NCBI RefSeq assembly: GCF_003148625.1
Contig: NZ_QGGO01000005.1
Span: 106,043-155,480 of the forward strand
DNA length: 49,438 bases
Direction of reading: 5' to 3'
Origin: Arcicella aurantiaca
GTDB lineage: Bacteria > Bacteroidota > Bacteroidia > Cytophagales > Spirosomataceae
The position numbers were made by a program, and so were the translations under genes. Below the pieces are notes generated by a model. It did not search any database. It saw only the letters and a program-made list of their open reading frames with translations, and was not told the DNA's origin. This document shows, piece after piece, positions 8,768-17,452 of the stretch (positions within the stretch are counted from its first letter, which is position 1; every line of letters starts with the position of its first letter).

Positions 8768-10111
8768 CTACTCCCCCAAAGCCGCTACCGCCGCTTTAAA
8801 CTGTCGTCCTCTATCTTCATAATTTTTGAATAAATCAAAACTTGCACAGGCAGGCGAAAGCAACACTACATCACCTTCTGTTCCTAAATCGGCGGATAGG
8901 TTCACGGCTTTTTGTAAACTATCTACCGAGAAAATCATAGGAACTTTCTTTCCAAAAAATTCTAATAATTTAGCGTTGTCCGTTCCCATACAAATGAGAG
9001 CCTTTACTTTTTCTTCTATCAATTGCTCAATTTGGCGGTAATCGTTTCCTTTATCAACGCCACCCATTATTAAAATGATTGGTTCAGTGAAACTCCCCAA
9101 AGCATAAAAAACAGAATCGACATTGGTTGCTTTTGAGTCGTTTACGTATTTTACACCTTTGATTTCCCCGCAAGGTTCAAGACGATGTTCTACACTTTGG
9201 AACGACTTTAAACCATCAGTAATTTGCCCATTTTCAAGTCCTAAAGATTTAGAAACTAAAATGGCTGCTAATGAATTTATCACATTATGCGAGCCTTTAA
9301 TGGGTAATTCAGCCTGTGGAAATTCAAAAATTTCATTGTTGTAATTTACCTTCAAAATCTCATTTGCTAAATATCCACCTTGTGCAACTTCTCCAATTAA
9401 AGAAATCGGCAAACGATTGACAGACAAATCATTACGCTTAACTAACTCTCCCGCCAAGGCTTCACTTTCCTGATAATAAATAAAATTATCGGTCTTTGTC
9501 ATGTTTTGAGTTATCCTAAATTTAGACTCGATATAATTCTGAAATTCATAATTATATCTATCCAAATGGTCGGGCGTGATGTTTAATAAAATGGCAACAT
9601 CAGCCTTAAAATCAAAACAATTATCTAATTGAAAACTGCTGAGTTCTAAGACAAAATAATCGAAAGTATCTTCAATTACTTGCTTCGCAAAACTCTCTCC
9701 CACGTTACCTGCAAGTCCAACGTTAAGTCCTGCATTTTTCAAGATATGGTAAGTCAAAAGCGTAGTGGTTGTTTTACCATTACTACCCGTGATGGCTACA
9801 ATCTTCGCTTTGGTATAACGTGAAGCAAACTCAATTTCAGAAATTACAGGAATCCGTAAAGAATGTAATTTCTTGATTAATTCCACTTTATCGGGAATCC
9901 CTGGGCTTTTGATAACTTCATCGGCATCTAAAATTTGATTTTCAGTGTGTTCGCCTTCTTCAAAAGGTATGTCGTTTTGAGCTAAAATTTCTTTGTATTT
10001 ATCCGACAATAATCCTTTGTCCGACAAAAAAACTTTAAAACCCTTTGCTTTCGCCAATAACGCTGCTCCAACGCCACTTTCTCCTCCACCTAAGATTACT
10101 ATTTTCTTCAT
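8768..10111 (-). CDS. murD: UDP-N-acetylmuramoyl-L-alanine--D-glutamate ligase
   Basis: A 447-residue cytosolic Mur ligase that adds D-glutamate to UDP-MurNAc-L-Ala in peptidoglycan precursor synthesis. The N-terminal Rossmann segment reads ILGGGESGVGAALLA, the ATP P-loop is GSNGKTTT at 109-116, the central domain has LLNITPDHLDRY, and the C-terminal domain holds HRLEPCGEIKGVKYVNDSKATN and LLSPACASFDLF. Length and motif order are those of a complete MurD. It is not inside a dcw cluster here; its only same-strand neighbour is the SGNH hydrolase downstream. A hairpin terminator lies just upstream (10163-10200). Confidence 0.96.
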   Translation of the reverse strand: MKKIVILGGGESGVGAALLAKAKGFKVFLSDKGLLSDKYKEILAQNDIPFEEGEHTENQILDADEVIKSPGIPDKVELIKKLHSLRIPVISEIEFASRYTKAKIVAITGSNGKTTTTLLTYHILKNAGLNVGLAGNVGESFAKQVIEDTFDYFVLELSSFQLDNCFDFKADVAILLNITPDHLDRYNYEFQNYIESKFRITQNMTKTDNFIYYQESEALAGELVKRNDLSVNRLPISLIGEVAQGGYLANEILKVNYNNEIFEFPQAELPIKGSHNVINSLAAILVSKSLGLENGQITDGLKSFQSVEHRLEPCGEIKGVKYVNDSKATNVDSVFYALGSFTEPIILIMGGVDKGNDYRQIEQLIEEKVKALICMGTDNAKLLEFFGKKVPMIFSVDSLQKAVNLSADLGTEGDVVLLSPACASFDLFKNYEDRGRQFKAAVAALGE

Positions 10112-10162
10112 TGTATATATTTTATTTCCAACCGAAAATTAAACATAAATCAATTAACAACA

Positions 10163-10200
10163 AAAAGCCCTTTTCCTTTCAGATTAGGGCTTTAATTTTT
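10163..10200. terminator. Hairpin with A/T tracts between divergent genes
   Basis: AAAGCCCT and AGGGCTTT pair around a loop of about 16 nt, with A-rich sequence before and TTTAATTTTT after. Because murD reads leftward and the helicase rightward, it sits in a divergent gap and does not end either gene; it may insulate the two or be left from an earlier arrangement. Confidence 0.5.
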
Positions 10201-10315
10201 CACAGTATAAATGGAGGTTAATTAATCTGTTTTTGGGGTACTAATTGGTTCAACAAGCGTCTTTGTATATTTTGTTGTGACAGAATATTTCTTTTATCAC
10301 AATAGATTTAAAAAT

Positions 10316-10362
10316 TAGTTTTGCAAATTTAAAAGAGTAAAATAATGTTTAAAAGAGTAAAA
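10316..10362 (+). promoter_or_regulatory. Candidate -7 box followed by two 15-bp direct repeats
   Basis: TAGTTTTG (10316-10323) fits the Bacteroidota -7 consensus TAnnTTTG. Right behind it TTTAAAAGAGTAAAA occurs twice, at 10328-10342 and 10348-10362, exactly 20 bp apart (about two helical turns). A regulator bound there would cover the transcription start. No matching -33 box was found, so the promoter call is tentative. The 380-bp divergent gap holds nothing else I can name besides the hairpin at 10163. Confidence 0.4.
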
Positions 10363-10480
10363 ATACCTGTTTTGTAAAATAGCGTAATTTTACTTAAAAT
10401 ACATAACCGCCTGATTTCAAACCACATAAGCTTTTCAAGAAACTGATTTACAGAACGCTAAACAGACAAAAATTATTAAG

Positions 10481-10488
10481 TACCTTTG
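10481..10488 (+). promoter_or_regulatory. -7 box directly before the helicase start
   Basis: TACCTTTG matches TAnnTTTG and lies only 4 bp before the ATG at 10493. If used, the transcript would be nearly or completely leaderless. No clear -33 element is present. Confidence 0.4.
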
Positions 10489-10492
10489 CATC

Positions 10493-11815
10493 ATGGAAAA
10501 TCATCAACATATCGCTCCAGTCCTTAGCAAATTAGGAATCGAAGCCCTCAACCCAATGCAGAAAGAGGCTTACGAGTCTATTTTACAAGAAAAAACAACG
10601 TTCCTTATTTCGCCAACAGGTTCTGGGAAAACCTTAGCTTTTCTTTTGCCTTTATTGCAGTTGTTAGACCCCAATAAAAATGCGGTTCAAGCCTTAATCC
10701 TTACGCCTTCTCGTGAATTAGCCATGCAAATTGAGCAGGTTTGGAAAAATATGGGAACGGGTATGAAAATCAATGTCTGTTATGGAGGACATTCTATGGC
10801 AACCGAAATTCAGAATTTAAGCAATCCTCCTGCTCTTTTGGTGGGAACACCGGGAAGGGTTTTCGACCATATTACTCGTAGAACTTTTGATACTTATCAT
10901 ATCAAAACTTTGATTTTAGATGAGTTTGATAAATCGTTGGATTTAGGATTTCACGACCAAATGTCATACATCATTGGAAACTTGCCCAAACTCAACAAAA
11001 GGGTTTTGGTATCGGCAACGTATGGTATCAAAATTCCAGAATTTGTGGGTTTTACGTCTCCCAAAACGTTAAATTTCACGCCCGAAAATGAAGAGAAAAA
11101 AGCACTTTCGATGAAAGTTGTTATTTCGGAAGAAAAAGATAAAATTGATGCTTTATTCGATTTGATTTGTTCGTTAAATTCGGAATCTGCCCTGATTTTC
11201 TGTAATCACCGTGATGCCGCCGAACGTACTGCCGAATTGCTCAATGAAATGGGAGTTTACACTACTTTTTACCACGGTGGAATGGACCAAGACGACCGTG
11301 AGCGTGCTTTGATTTTATTTAGAAATGGAAGCGTTAATTATTTGGTTACGACCGACTTGGCAGCCCGAGGTTTGGATATTCCAGAAATGAAACACGTAAT
11401 TCATTATCATTTGCCTTTGCAAGAACATGAATTTACGCACAGAAACGGTCGTACTGCACGTATGCACGCCTCTGGAACGGCTTACATGATTTTTCACAGG
11501 AATGAATTTCGTCCAAAATACATTGATGAATCTTTAGAAATTTTAGAACTTCCTGAGAAAAACACACTACCTAATCCTCCCGAATTTGTTACGATTTATA
11601 TTAGCGGAGGCAAGAAAAATAAGTTAAACAAAGTTGATATTGTTGGGTTTTTCTCTAAAAAAGGAGAACTCGAAAAAGGCGATTTAGGCTTGATTGAGGT
11701 AAAAGATTTCATGTCGTTTGTAGCGGTAAAACGTACAATTTTCAAAACACTTTTGACGAAAACAAAAGACGAAAAAATCAAAGGAAAGAAATATAAAGTG
11801 GAAGTGGCGAGGTAG
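10493..11815 (+). CDS. DEAD-box RNA helicase with DEFD motif II
   Basis: A 440-residue ATP-dependent RNA helicase, expected in RNA unwinding during ribosome assembly or mRNA decay. Seen motifs: Q-motif region ALNPMQKEA, motif I SPTGSGKT (40-47), Ia TPSRELA, Ib GTPGRVFDH, motif II DEFD (143-146), motif III SAT, IV ALIFCNHRD, V TTDLAARGLD and VI HRNGRTAR (about 315-322). Motif II has Phe instead of Ala, which is unusual although the acidic Walker B residues are intact. The C-terminal 80 residues (IYISGGKKNKLNKVDIVGFFSKKG) look like a DbpA-type RNA-binding domain, which in E. coli DbpA binds 23S rRNA. Single-gene unit. Confidence 0.92.
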   Translation: MENHQHIAPVLSKLGIEALNPMQKEAYESILQEKTTFLISPTGSGKTLAFLLPLLQLLDPNKNAVQALILTPSRELAMQIEQVWKNMGTGMKINVCYGGHSMATEIQNLSNPPALLVGTPGRVFDHITRRTFDTYHIKTLILDEFDKSLDLGFHDQMSYIIGNLPKLNKRVLVSATYGIKIPEFVGFTSPKTLNFTPENEEKKALSMKVVISEEKDKIDALFDLICSLNSESALIFCNHRDAAERTAELLNEMGVYTTFYHGGMDQDDRERALILFRNGSVNYLVTTDLAARGLDIPEMKHVIHYHLPLQEHEFTHRNGRTARMHASGTAYMIFHRNEFRPKYIDESLEILELPEKNTLPNPPEFVTIYISGGKKNKLNKVDIVGFFSKKGELEKGDLGLIEVKDFMSFVAVKRTIFKTLLTKTKDEKIKGKKYKVEVAR

Positions 11816-11855
11816 GTTTTCAGGGGTTAGATTTTAGACCTTTTGTAATTAATAT

Positions 11856-12174
11856 GGCACGCTGATAATCAGATATTTATAGAAAATAAAGGTACAATTA
11901 ATTGTCCACGTATAAGATAAGAAGAACAAATTAATTGATATTATAAATATGTCGTCATATCGTAGGGGCGTATGCGATACCAATAATGTCAACTTAAGTT
12001 TTTAAATTATTCCAAAATTTAGATTATTCCAGTTTCAACGCAGGCAGGGTTTTTGAACCCTGCCTGCGTTAAGCGGATAAATTCCTTAGCGATACTCTCA
12101 TCAATCTATTCCAAATACTTAAATTAAAAAAATCTATAAAATCTGCGTTAGTATATCTGCGTCATCAGCGTGCC
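11856..12174. repeat. Inverted-repeat element filling the helicase / sensor kinase gap
   Basis: GGCACGCTGAT (11856-11866) and ATCAGCGTGCC (12164-12174) are perfect reverse complements 319 bp apart, and the similarity continues inward: AATCAGATATTTATAGA on the left against TCTATAAAATCTGCG words on the right, with the right arm carrying two extra words. Inside are a 15-bp-stem hairpin (12037-12070) and a partial dyad around CATATCGTAGGGGCGTATGC. No ORF of note. It appears to be an eroded two-arm array. Confidence 0.6.
12037..12070. repeat. 15-bp perfect hairpin, frame AAC...GTT, loop TTTG
   Basis: AACGCAGGCAGGGTT (12037-12051), loop TTTG, then AACCCTGCCTGCGTT (12056-12070). The stem is perfect. 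A second hairpin with the same outer bases, stem length and TTG loop but another sequence is at 45932-45964. There is no T tract, so it is not a typical terminator. Confidence 0.75.
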
Positions 12175-12204
12175 AAAAAACAAAACCACTATTAATCCAA
12201 AACA

Positions 12205-15138
12205 ATGAAGCAATTTTTGCTACTTATCTTTCTTTGTATTTTCCAAGCGAAAGCACAGATAAAAATACCTGTGTTACATCACCTTGATACAAAAGATGGA
12301 TTGTCTTCAAATTTAGTTTGGGATGCTGCCACAGATGCGGATGGTTTTACGTGGTTTGCTACCGAAAGAGGCTTGGTTCGGTATGACGGACATCGTTTCT
12401 TTTTTATCCATAAATCTACCGAAAGAGTTTCGAGTATTGTCACAAATACCGCTTCAAAACCATATTTATACGCTTTTTTTGAAAATACAGGATTGATGCG
12501 GGTCAATACAAAAACCTATCAAATTGATACTTTACAAAAAAACAACTTCAATAATACTTCCCCAAACGACGATAAATACCGAAATTTATTTTTAGATAGT
12601 CAGCAAAAATTATGGTGGAGTACCGCTCAAACGGTTCAATGTTTAGACTTGAAAAAGGCTAAAAAAATGGTCTATAAAATGACCAATGAGTTTTTGGGAG
12701 CCGAACTTTTAGGACATTTTATCGAAGACAATCAACATTCGATTTGGGTATTTGGTGAAAATGGTGTTTATAAGAAATCTGTTCAAAGTAAGCAATTAAT
12801 CAAAATATTGCAGACTTCATTTTCTGCCGTAACCCGTGATGAAAACGGTTTCTTTTGGGCAATCAAAACGGATGGAGAATTAATCAAATTTGCCCCTCTA
12901 AATGCTACAATTCTACAACATTTTCCAATTCATTTACGAGATGTTTCAAGTTTATCCTTCACAAAATATCAACAACAAAATGCCATTTGGATTGGGCAAA
13001 AAAACGGATTAACCTTATTCTTACCAGAGCAAAACAAGCTCATCAATCTTCCAGAAATTCAGAAAAATGGCGTAAATATCAATGCCATTATTGAGAATAA
13101 AAAAGAGCAAAAACTTTGGTTTTGTAGCAATGAGGGCATTTTTCAGTGGAGTACGGAGCAGAATCAGATTGAGAGAATCATCATTCCCGAATCTTTGGTA
13201 AAACATCCCGTAACGGTTAATTCCATTATGTCTGAAGATAGTAATACTTTTTGGTTGGGACTTTCGCACACGGGAATTGTTCGATGGAAAAAATCCGATA
13301 ATTCGTTCCAAATTTTCAAATATGCGAATCCAGAAATTAGCACAAATGCTGTTCATATTTTGCCCAAGAATCAAATTTGGACGAGTTCTTCCGAAGGTGT
13401 TTCTCAGTTAAAAAATGGTTCTCTACAAATAGTTAAATTAACTGGAATCAAGCGAAAACCTATCAATGACATTATTTTGGACAAGGAGCAAAACCTTTGG
13501 GTAATGCCTCAAAATTCAGCGATTGAAGTTTTCAAATTTCCGACTTTACAACCCATTTCGTTGTGGAATAAAAATGCCTACAAAAACTATTTCACCGAAA
13601 ATGAATGGCATAATTTTTTACTTTCTCCAGATGGAAAAATTTGGCTAATCGGTTGGATGCCAAAAGCTTATGGCATTAATTATTTTGATAAAAAACAACA
13701 TAAATTCGTAGAAACAACGGGGCTTTTTCAGCAACAAGATAAAACGGTCAGCGACTATTTTTATCATGGTGTGATGGGACAAAAACAGAGCATTTTGGTA
13801 GTTGCAGGAGGTTTTAATCGTTTAGATTTTTCGGGAAAAGTTATTCAAAAAGTTCATTGTGATGATTGGTCGTCCATTTTTGAAAGCATCACTTGGACAC
13901 GCATTGGCGAAGATGCCAAAGGCACCGTTTGGATAGGCACAAGCGAAGGTCTATACGCTTATATAAATGGTGGCAAGAAGATTTTGAAACTTAAAACGTC
14001 GGAAGGATTAATTTCAAATGATATAAAACACGGATTTTTAGTAACTCCCAACAATGCCGTCATGATTGGGGCGGTCAATGGATTTAATGTTATTCCAAAC
14101 GACTTCACCAATCCTAAAAAAATATTCAACAACTTGATTTTAAGCAACTTAAAAGTTTTAAATCAAGAAACTACCATTCCAGAAAATCATGTTTTGGAAC
14201 TTGAAAGAAACCAAACTAATATCAGTCTTGATTTTTCAACGTTGGATTATATTTTTAATTCTACCAATAATTATCGATATCGTCTTGGAGAAAGTTCTTG
14301 GGTGGAATTGGGCAATAAACCCGAAATCAGATTTGATAATTTAACGCCAAATCAATATTTTTTAGAAGTTCAAGCGGGAGATAATAGCGGAAATTGGCAA
14401 GCAGATTCCTTCAAAATGACCATTTATTTAAAAAAAGCATTTTATGAAACAACTGCTTTTTATATTTTCATTATTCTTTTAATGGCTGGTTTTTTCTACG
14501 CTTTATATCGTTTTCGTTATCAGCAATTACTTAAATTACAACACGTTAGAGAAAAAATATCAAAAGATTTACATGATGAAGTGGGTTCTACCATGAGTGG
14601 AATTAGTATTTTGGGAGCAATCATTCAGCAAAAAATGCCTGATAATCCACAAATTAAAAACTTTACGGATAGAATCGTGGAAGATTCTAAAAGAGTTGGT
14701 GATACTTTGGACGATATTGTGTGGAGTGTGAAACCGCAAAACGACCAACTCGACCAACTACTTATCAGAATGAAGCGTTTTGCATCTGACCTTTTTGATG
14801 CCGAAGATATTCGTTATCAGTTTGATTTGCCAGAATCTACCGAGCATATAAAATTGAGCATGGACGAACGTTATGATATTTACTTGATTTTTAAAGAAGC
14901 CGTCAACAATTTGACAAAATACGCTCAATGTTCGGAAGTGAAAATCAAAATTGAGATTCAAAAACACTCGCTTTTCATGCAGATAAAAGATAACGGAATT
15001 GGTTTTAATCCAAATCAACTGACAGAACGCAACGGAATAAGAAATATGAGAAGCAGAACTGAAAACTTGGGCGGAAAAATTAATATTATTTCAGAGAAAG
15101 AGAAAGGAACTGATATTCAATTGGAAATTCCTTTGTAG
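12205..15138 (+). CDS. Periplasmic-propeller sensor histidine kinase
   Basis: A 977-residue inner-membrane two-component sensor. The N-terminus is a signal peptide (cleavage near KAQ). Residues about 25-640 contain Reg_prop-type propeller strands (KDGLSSNLVWDAATDADGF, IWIGTSEGL and similar), then a Y_Y_Y domain (about 650-745: YRYRLGESSWVELGNKP, NQYFLEVQAGDNSGNW), one membrane helix near 749-772, a HisKA_3 dimerisation domain with the phospho-acceptor in SKDLHDEVGS (His near 790), and an HATPase_c domain with the N-box FKEAVNNLTKY near 895 and DNGIGF near 930. HisKA_3 kinases pair with NarL/LuxR regulators, and one follows at 15339 after a 200-bp heptamer array. Unlike the classic hybrid sensors of polysaccharide loci, this one has no fused receiver or AraC domain. 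The ligand is unknown. Confidence 0.93.
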   Translation: MKQFLLLIFLCIFQAKAQIKIPVLHHLDTKDGLSSNLVWDAATDADGFTWFATERGLVRYDGHRFFFIHKSTERVSSIVTNTASKPYLYAFFENTGLMRVNTKTYQIDTLQKNNFNNTSPNDDKYRNLFLDSQQKLWWSTAQTVQCLDLKKAKKMVYKMTNEFLGAELLGHFIEDNQHSIWVFGENGVYKKSVQSKQLIKILQTSFSAVTRDENGFFWAIKTDGELIKFAPLNATILQHFPIHLRDVSSLSFTKYQQQNAIWIGQKNGLTLFLPEQNKLINLPEIQKNGVNINAIIENKKEQKLWFCSNEGIFQWSTEQNQIERIIIPESLVKHPVTVNSIMSEDSNTFWLGLSHTGIVRWKKSDNSFQIFKYANPEISTNAVHILPKNQIWTSSSEGVSQLKNGSLQIVKLTGIKRKPINDIILDKEQNLWVMPQNSAIEVFKFPTLQPISLWNKNAYKNYFTENEWHNFLLSPDGKIWLIGWMPKAYGINYFDKKQHKFVETTGLFQQQDKTVSDYFYHGVMGQKQSILVVAGGFNRLDFSGKVIQKVHCDDWSSIFESITWTRIGEDAKGTVWIGTSEGLYAYINGGKKILKLKTSEGLISNDIKHGFLVTPNNAVMIGAVNGFNVIPNDFTNPKKIFNNLILSNLKVLNQETTIPENHVLELERNQTNISLDFSTLDYIFNSTNNYRYRLGESSWVELGNKPEIRFDNLTPNQYFLEVQAGDNSGNWQADSFKMTIYLKKAFYETTAFYIFIILLMAGFFYALYRFRYQQLLKLQHVREKISKDLHDEVGSTMSGISILGAIIQQKMPDNPQIKNFTDRIVEDSKRVGDTLDDIVWSVKPQNDQLDQLLIRMKRFASDLFDAEDIRYQFDLPESTEHIKLSMDERYDIYLIFKEAVNNLTKYAQCSEVKIKIEIQKHSLFMQIKDNGIGFNPNQLTERNGIRNMRSRTENLGGKINIISEKEKGTDIQLEIPL

Positions 15139-15139
15139 A

Positions 15140-15232
15140 ATGTATTAAGTATTAAGTCCAAAGTATTAAGAATACACTCAAGACTTAATACTTCGGACTT
15201 ACGACTTAATACATAAGACTTTGGACTCTAAA
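15140..15232. repeat. Two-arm heptamer array, word GTATTAA / GACTTAA
   Basis: Left words: GTATTAA, GTATTAA, GTCCAAA, GTATTAA. Right words: GACTTAA, TACTTCG, GACTTAC, GACTTAA, TACATAA, GACTTTG, GACTCTA. The period of seven is strict on the right side. The array begins right after the kinase stop codon and separates the kinase from its response regulator. Confidence 0.85.
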
Positions 15233-15338
15233 CAATTTACCGTTCGCTAAAATCACACAAAAATACCATTGCAAAATTTTCAGATTTAAGCTTGTTTTGT
15301 CATCTCAAATCTATTGAAAACCCATTATTCCACCGCAC

Positions 15339-15962
15339 ATGATTAACGTATCTATTTATGAAGACAATCAACGACTCAGCGATTTGCTCATGTTGTTATT
15401 AGAAAATACCGAAGGATTTCAGGTTGTGGGGATTCATACAGATTGTACGAAAGTGGTTGAAGAAATGACAATTGAAAAACCCGACGTCATTGTAATGGAT
15501 ATTGATATGCCTAATTCTAATGGAATTGAGGGTGTTTTAGCTGTAAAAAGGGTAAAATCAGAAGTGAAAGTTTTGATGCACACGGTTTTTAACGATGAAC
15601 GTCTGTTTGAATGTCTCCGTCATGGTGCAGATGGCTATATTCTGAAAAAAGATTCTTCTACTATGTTAGTTTCTGCTATCCGAGATTTAATGAATGGCGG
15701 AGCCCCTATGTCCCCCGAAATTGCTACTTTGGTTTTAAAGGCGTTTCGTCAGCCCATCGCAAATGAATATCATCTTACCGAACGTGAAAAAGAGATTTTA
15801 GAATTACTAACGCACGGAAATTCCTACAAAATGATTGCGGCAGAATGTTTTATTTCTACCGATACTGTACGTCGTCATTTGCAAAATATTTATCTAAAAT
15901 TACAAGTACAATCAGCCCCAGAAGCCGTTGCTAAGGCTTTACGTGAGCGTTTGGTTAAGTAG
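15339..15962 (+). CDS. NarL/LuxR-type response regulator
   Basis: A 207-residue response regulator. The receiver domain (1-120) has the acidic pair ED near residues 8-9, the phospho-acceptor Asp54 in VMDIDMP, a Thr/Ser switch position in MHTVF and the Lys in LKKDSS. The C-terminal LuxR-type helix-turn-helix begins LTEREKEILELL near 144 and contains IAAECFISTDTVRRHLQNIYLKL. It is the evident partner of the HisKA_3 kinase directly upstream on the same strand. Target genes are not known; the nearest downstream operon (16433-19390) is a candidate. Confidence 0.94.
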   Translation: MINVSIYEDNQRLSDLLMLLLENTEGFQVVGIHTDCTKVVEEMTIEKPDVIVMDIDMPNSNGIEGVLAVKRVKSEVKVLMHTVFNDERLFECLRHGADGYILKKDSSTMLVSAIRDLMNGGAPMSPEIATLVLKAFRQPIANEYHLTEREKEILELLTHGNSYKMIAAECFISTDTVRRHLQNIYLKLQVQSAPEAVAKALRERLVK

Positions 15963-15963
15963 T

Positions 15964-16356
15964 TGATTGGTTATTGGTGGATTGGTTATCAGTGACTGGT
16001 GGATTGGTTGATTGGTTATTGGTTTATTGGTTATTGGTTTATTGGTTATTGGTTGATTGGTTATTGGTGGATTGGTTATCAGTGACTGGTAGATTGGTTA
16101 TTGGTGGATTGGTTATCAGTAACTGGTAGATTGGTTATTGGTAAGTTGACTAAATAGTACCCAATTTAGAGATTTGATGTTTTTTATATCAAGTTGATTA
16201 TCAGTAATAACCAATAAACTAATCCACCAATAAACCAATAACCAATCAACCAATAACCAATCAACCAATAAACCAATAACCAATAAACCAATAACCAATA
16301 AACCAATAACCAATCAACCAATAACCAATCAACCAATAACCAGTCAACCAATACAA
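15964..16356. repeat. Large two-arm heptamer array, word GTTATTG / AATAACC
   Basis: The left arm (15964-16140) consists of GTTATTG words alternating with 8-base words (GTGGATTG, GTTGATTG, GTTTATTG), with two interruptions GTTATCAGTGACTG. The right arm (16206-16356) holds about 19 words AATAACC, AATAAACC, AATCAACC, the complement of the left arm. The 65-bp centre (16141-16205) is unrelated AT-rich sequence. If single-stranded, the arms could form a stem of well over 100 bp. Short ORFs of WLLVIGLLVD type on the minus strand are translations of the repeat. The rest of the 470-bp gap has no gene. Confidence 0.92.
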
Positions 16357-16432
16357 AATATCCCACAAAAGTGCCATTTACAAACGGTTTTTAATTCATG
16401 AACTTTGCTGAGCTTTAAAAACTCAAGAAATC

Positions 16433-16903
16433 ATGAAACCCATTCTCATCTTCCTCTTTATTATTTCAAATATTGGTATTGCTTTCTCTCAAACTTCTGG
16501 CAATGCACGAGTTGATGCACTTATCAAACAACAAAAACAAGCTAAATCTGGGCAGTTTTTATTTACTGTAAATGGGCAAAAATTTACCGAAAAAGTCAAT
16601 GTCATTAAATCTGAAAAAAGCTATGGCATCATTGGTGATTTAATGGAAAGTACAAGACCTCTAACGATTCTATTCCAAACATTTACTTCTGGAAAACACG
16701 AACTCAATAGCGACAAAAACGTCATTGGTATTCATGACAAAATCTATATAATCAAAGGATTTCTTGATTTGAAAAGCTCTGGAAACCAAGCCTCTGGAAC
16801 AGTATCAGGGACACTTTTTGAAATAAACTCGAAAGGAAAAACTTCGCCTACTTCAAGTGGAAATATCTCAGGCACATTAAGCGGTTTAATCGTCAATCAA
16901 TAA
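16433..16903 (+). CDS. Secreted protein of unknown function
   Basis: 156 residues. The N-terminus MKPILIFLFIISNIGIAFSQ is a clear Sec signal peptide with cleavage near FSQ. The mature part is a small Gly/Ser-rich beta protein; the motif SGxxSGT repeats at the end (ASGTVSGTLFEI, SSGNISGTLSGLI). I do not recognise a family. It is the first gene of a four-gene run on the plus strand (gaps of 12 bp, a 4-bp overlap and 7 bp), so it is probably co-produced with the lipoprotein, the S74 adhesin and the LytTR protein that follow. A periplasmic or surface accessory role is an inference. Confidence 0.75.
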   Translation: MKPILIFLFIISNIGIAFSQTSGNARVDALIKQQKQAKSGQFLFTVNGQKFTEKVNVIKSEKSYGIIGDLMESTRPLTILFQTFTSGKHELNSDKNVIGIHDKIYIIKGFLDLKSSGNQASGTVSGTLFEINSKGKTSPTSSGNISGTLSGLIVNQ

Positions 16904-16915
16904 CCCACCAAAATC

Positions 16916-17452
16916 ATGAACAAAACGTATTTATATATCTGTCTCGCTTGGGTTTTCATCTTCGGCTCTTCGGCAGGTTGTGGTAGTAACAACGGTGACC
17001 CAACGCCCCAAAGTGGCATTGATGGCACTTGGAAATTAACCAAAGTAAACGGGCAACAAACCATTCTTACCGACTCAAAAAAAGGCACAACTTACACCAC
17101 TTATTACGATGGAATGACTGCTGAAGATGTTTCGCAGGGTTTAAAATTAGTTTTTAGCGGTGGTTCGTTTGTTACAGGGTTTATGAATCCTGTATTAATA
17201 GTTGGCTCAGGAAAATATGAATTAGGTGGTGGTGGAAGTTTGAGTTTAACACTTAATAATTATCCTTCTGGCAATGTAGCCTTACCGAATGGCAAAGTCT
17301 TCAAATTTTTCGGACAATACAAAATATCTGGTAATCAATTAATTATCACTCAAAATCAATCTGACTTTGTAGCATCGGTAATTGCCAGTGGTTCAACGTC
17401 AATAAAGGATTTACAAACGTATGACTTAACCCTAACTTATACTCGTCAATGA
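16916..17452 (+). CDS. Lipoprotein with lipocalin-like body
   Basis: 178 residues. The signal ends in the lipobox SSAGC with the lipidated Cys at 22, so the protein should be an outer- or inner-membrane lipoprotein. The mature part starts GTWKLTKVNG and contains alternating beta strands (YELGGGGSLSLTLNNY, KFFGQYKISGNQLIITQ), the pattern of small lipocalin-like lipoproteins common in Bacteroidota. Its stop codon overlaps the start of the next gene (ATGA), implying translational coupling. The ligand is unknown. Confidence 0.8.
   Translation: MNKTYLYICLAWVFIFGSSAGCGSNNGDPTPQSGIDGTWKLTKVNGQQTILTDSKKGTTYTTYYDGMTAEDVSQGLKLVFSGGSFVTGFMNPVLIVGSGKYELGGGGSLSLTLNNYPSGNVALPNGKVFKFFGQYKISGNQLIITQNQSDFVASVIASGSTSIKDLQTYDLTLTYTRQ

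Noticed and set aside
12205-15138. Hybrid two-component system typical of polysaccharide loci
   Set aside because: The protein ends after the ATPase domain; no receiver or AraC domain is fused, and a separate LuxR-type regulator follows.
16116-16366. Minus-strand ORFs rich in WLLVIGLLVD that look like membrane proteins
   Set aside because: They are translations of the GTTATTG heptamer array in two frames; no start context or unique sequence.
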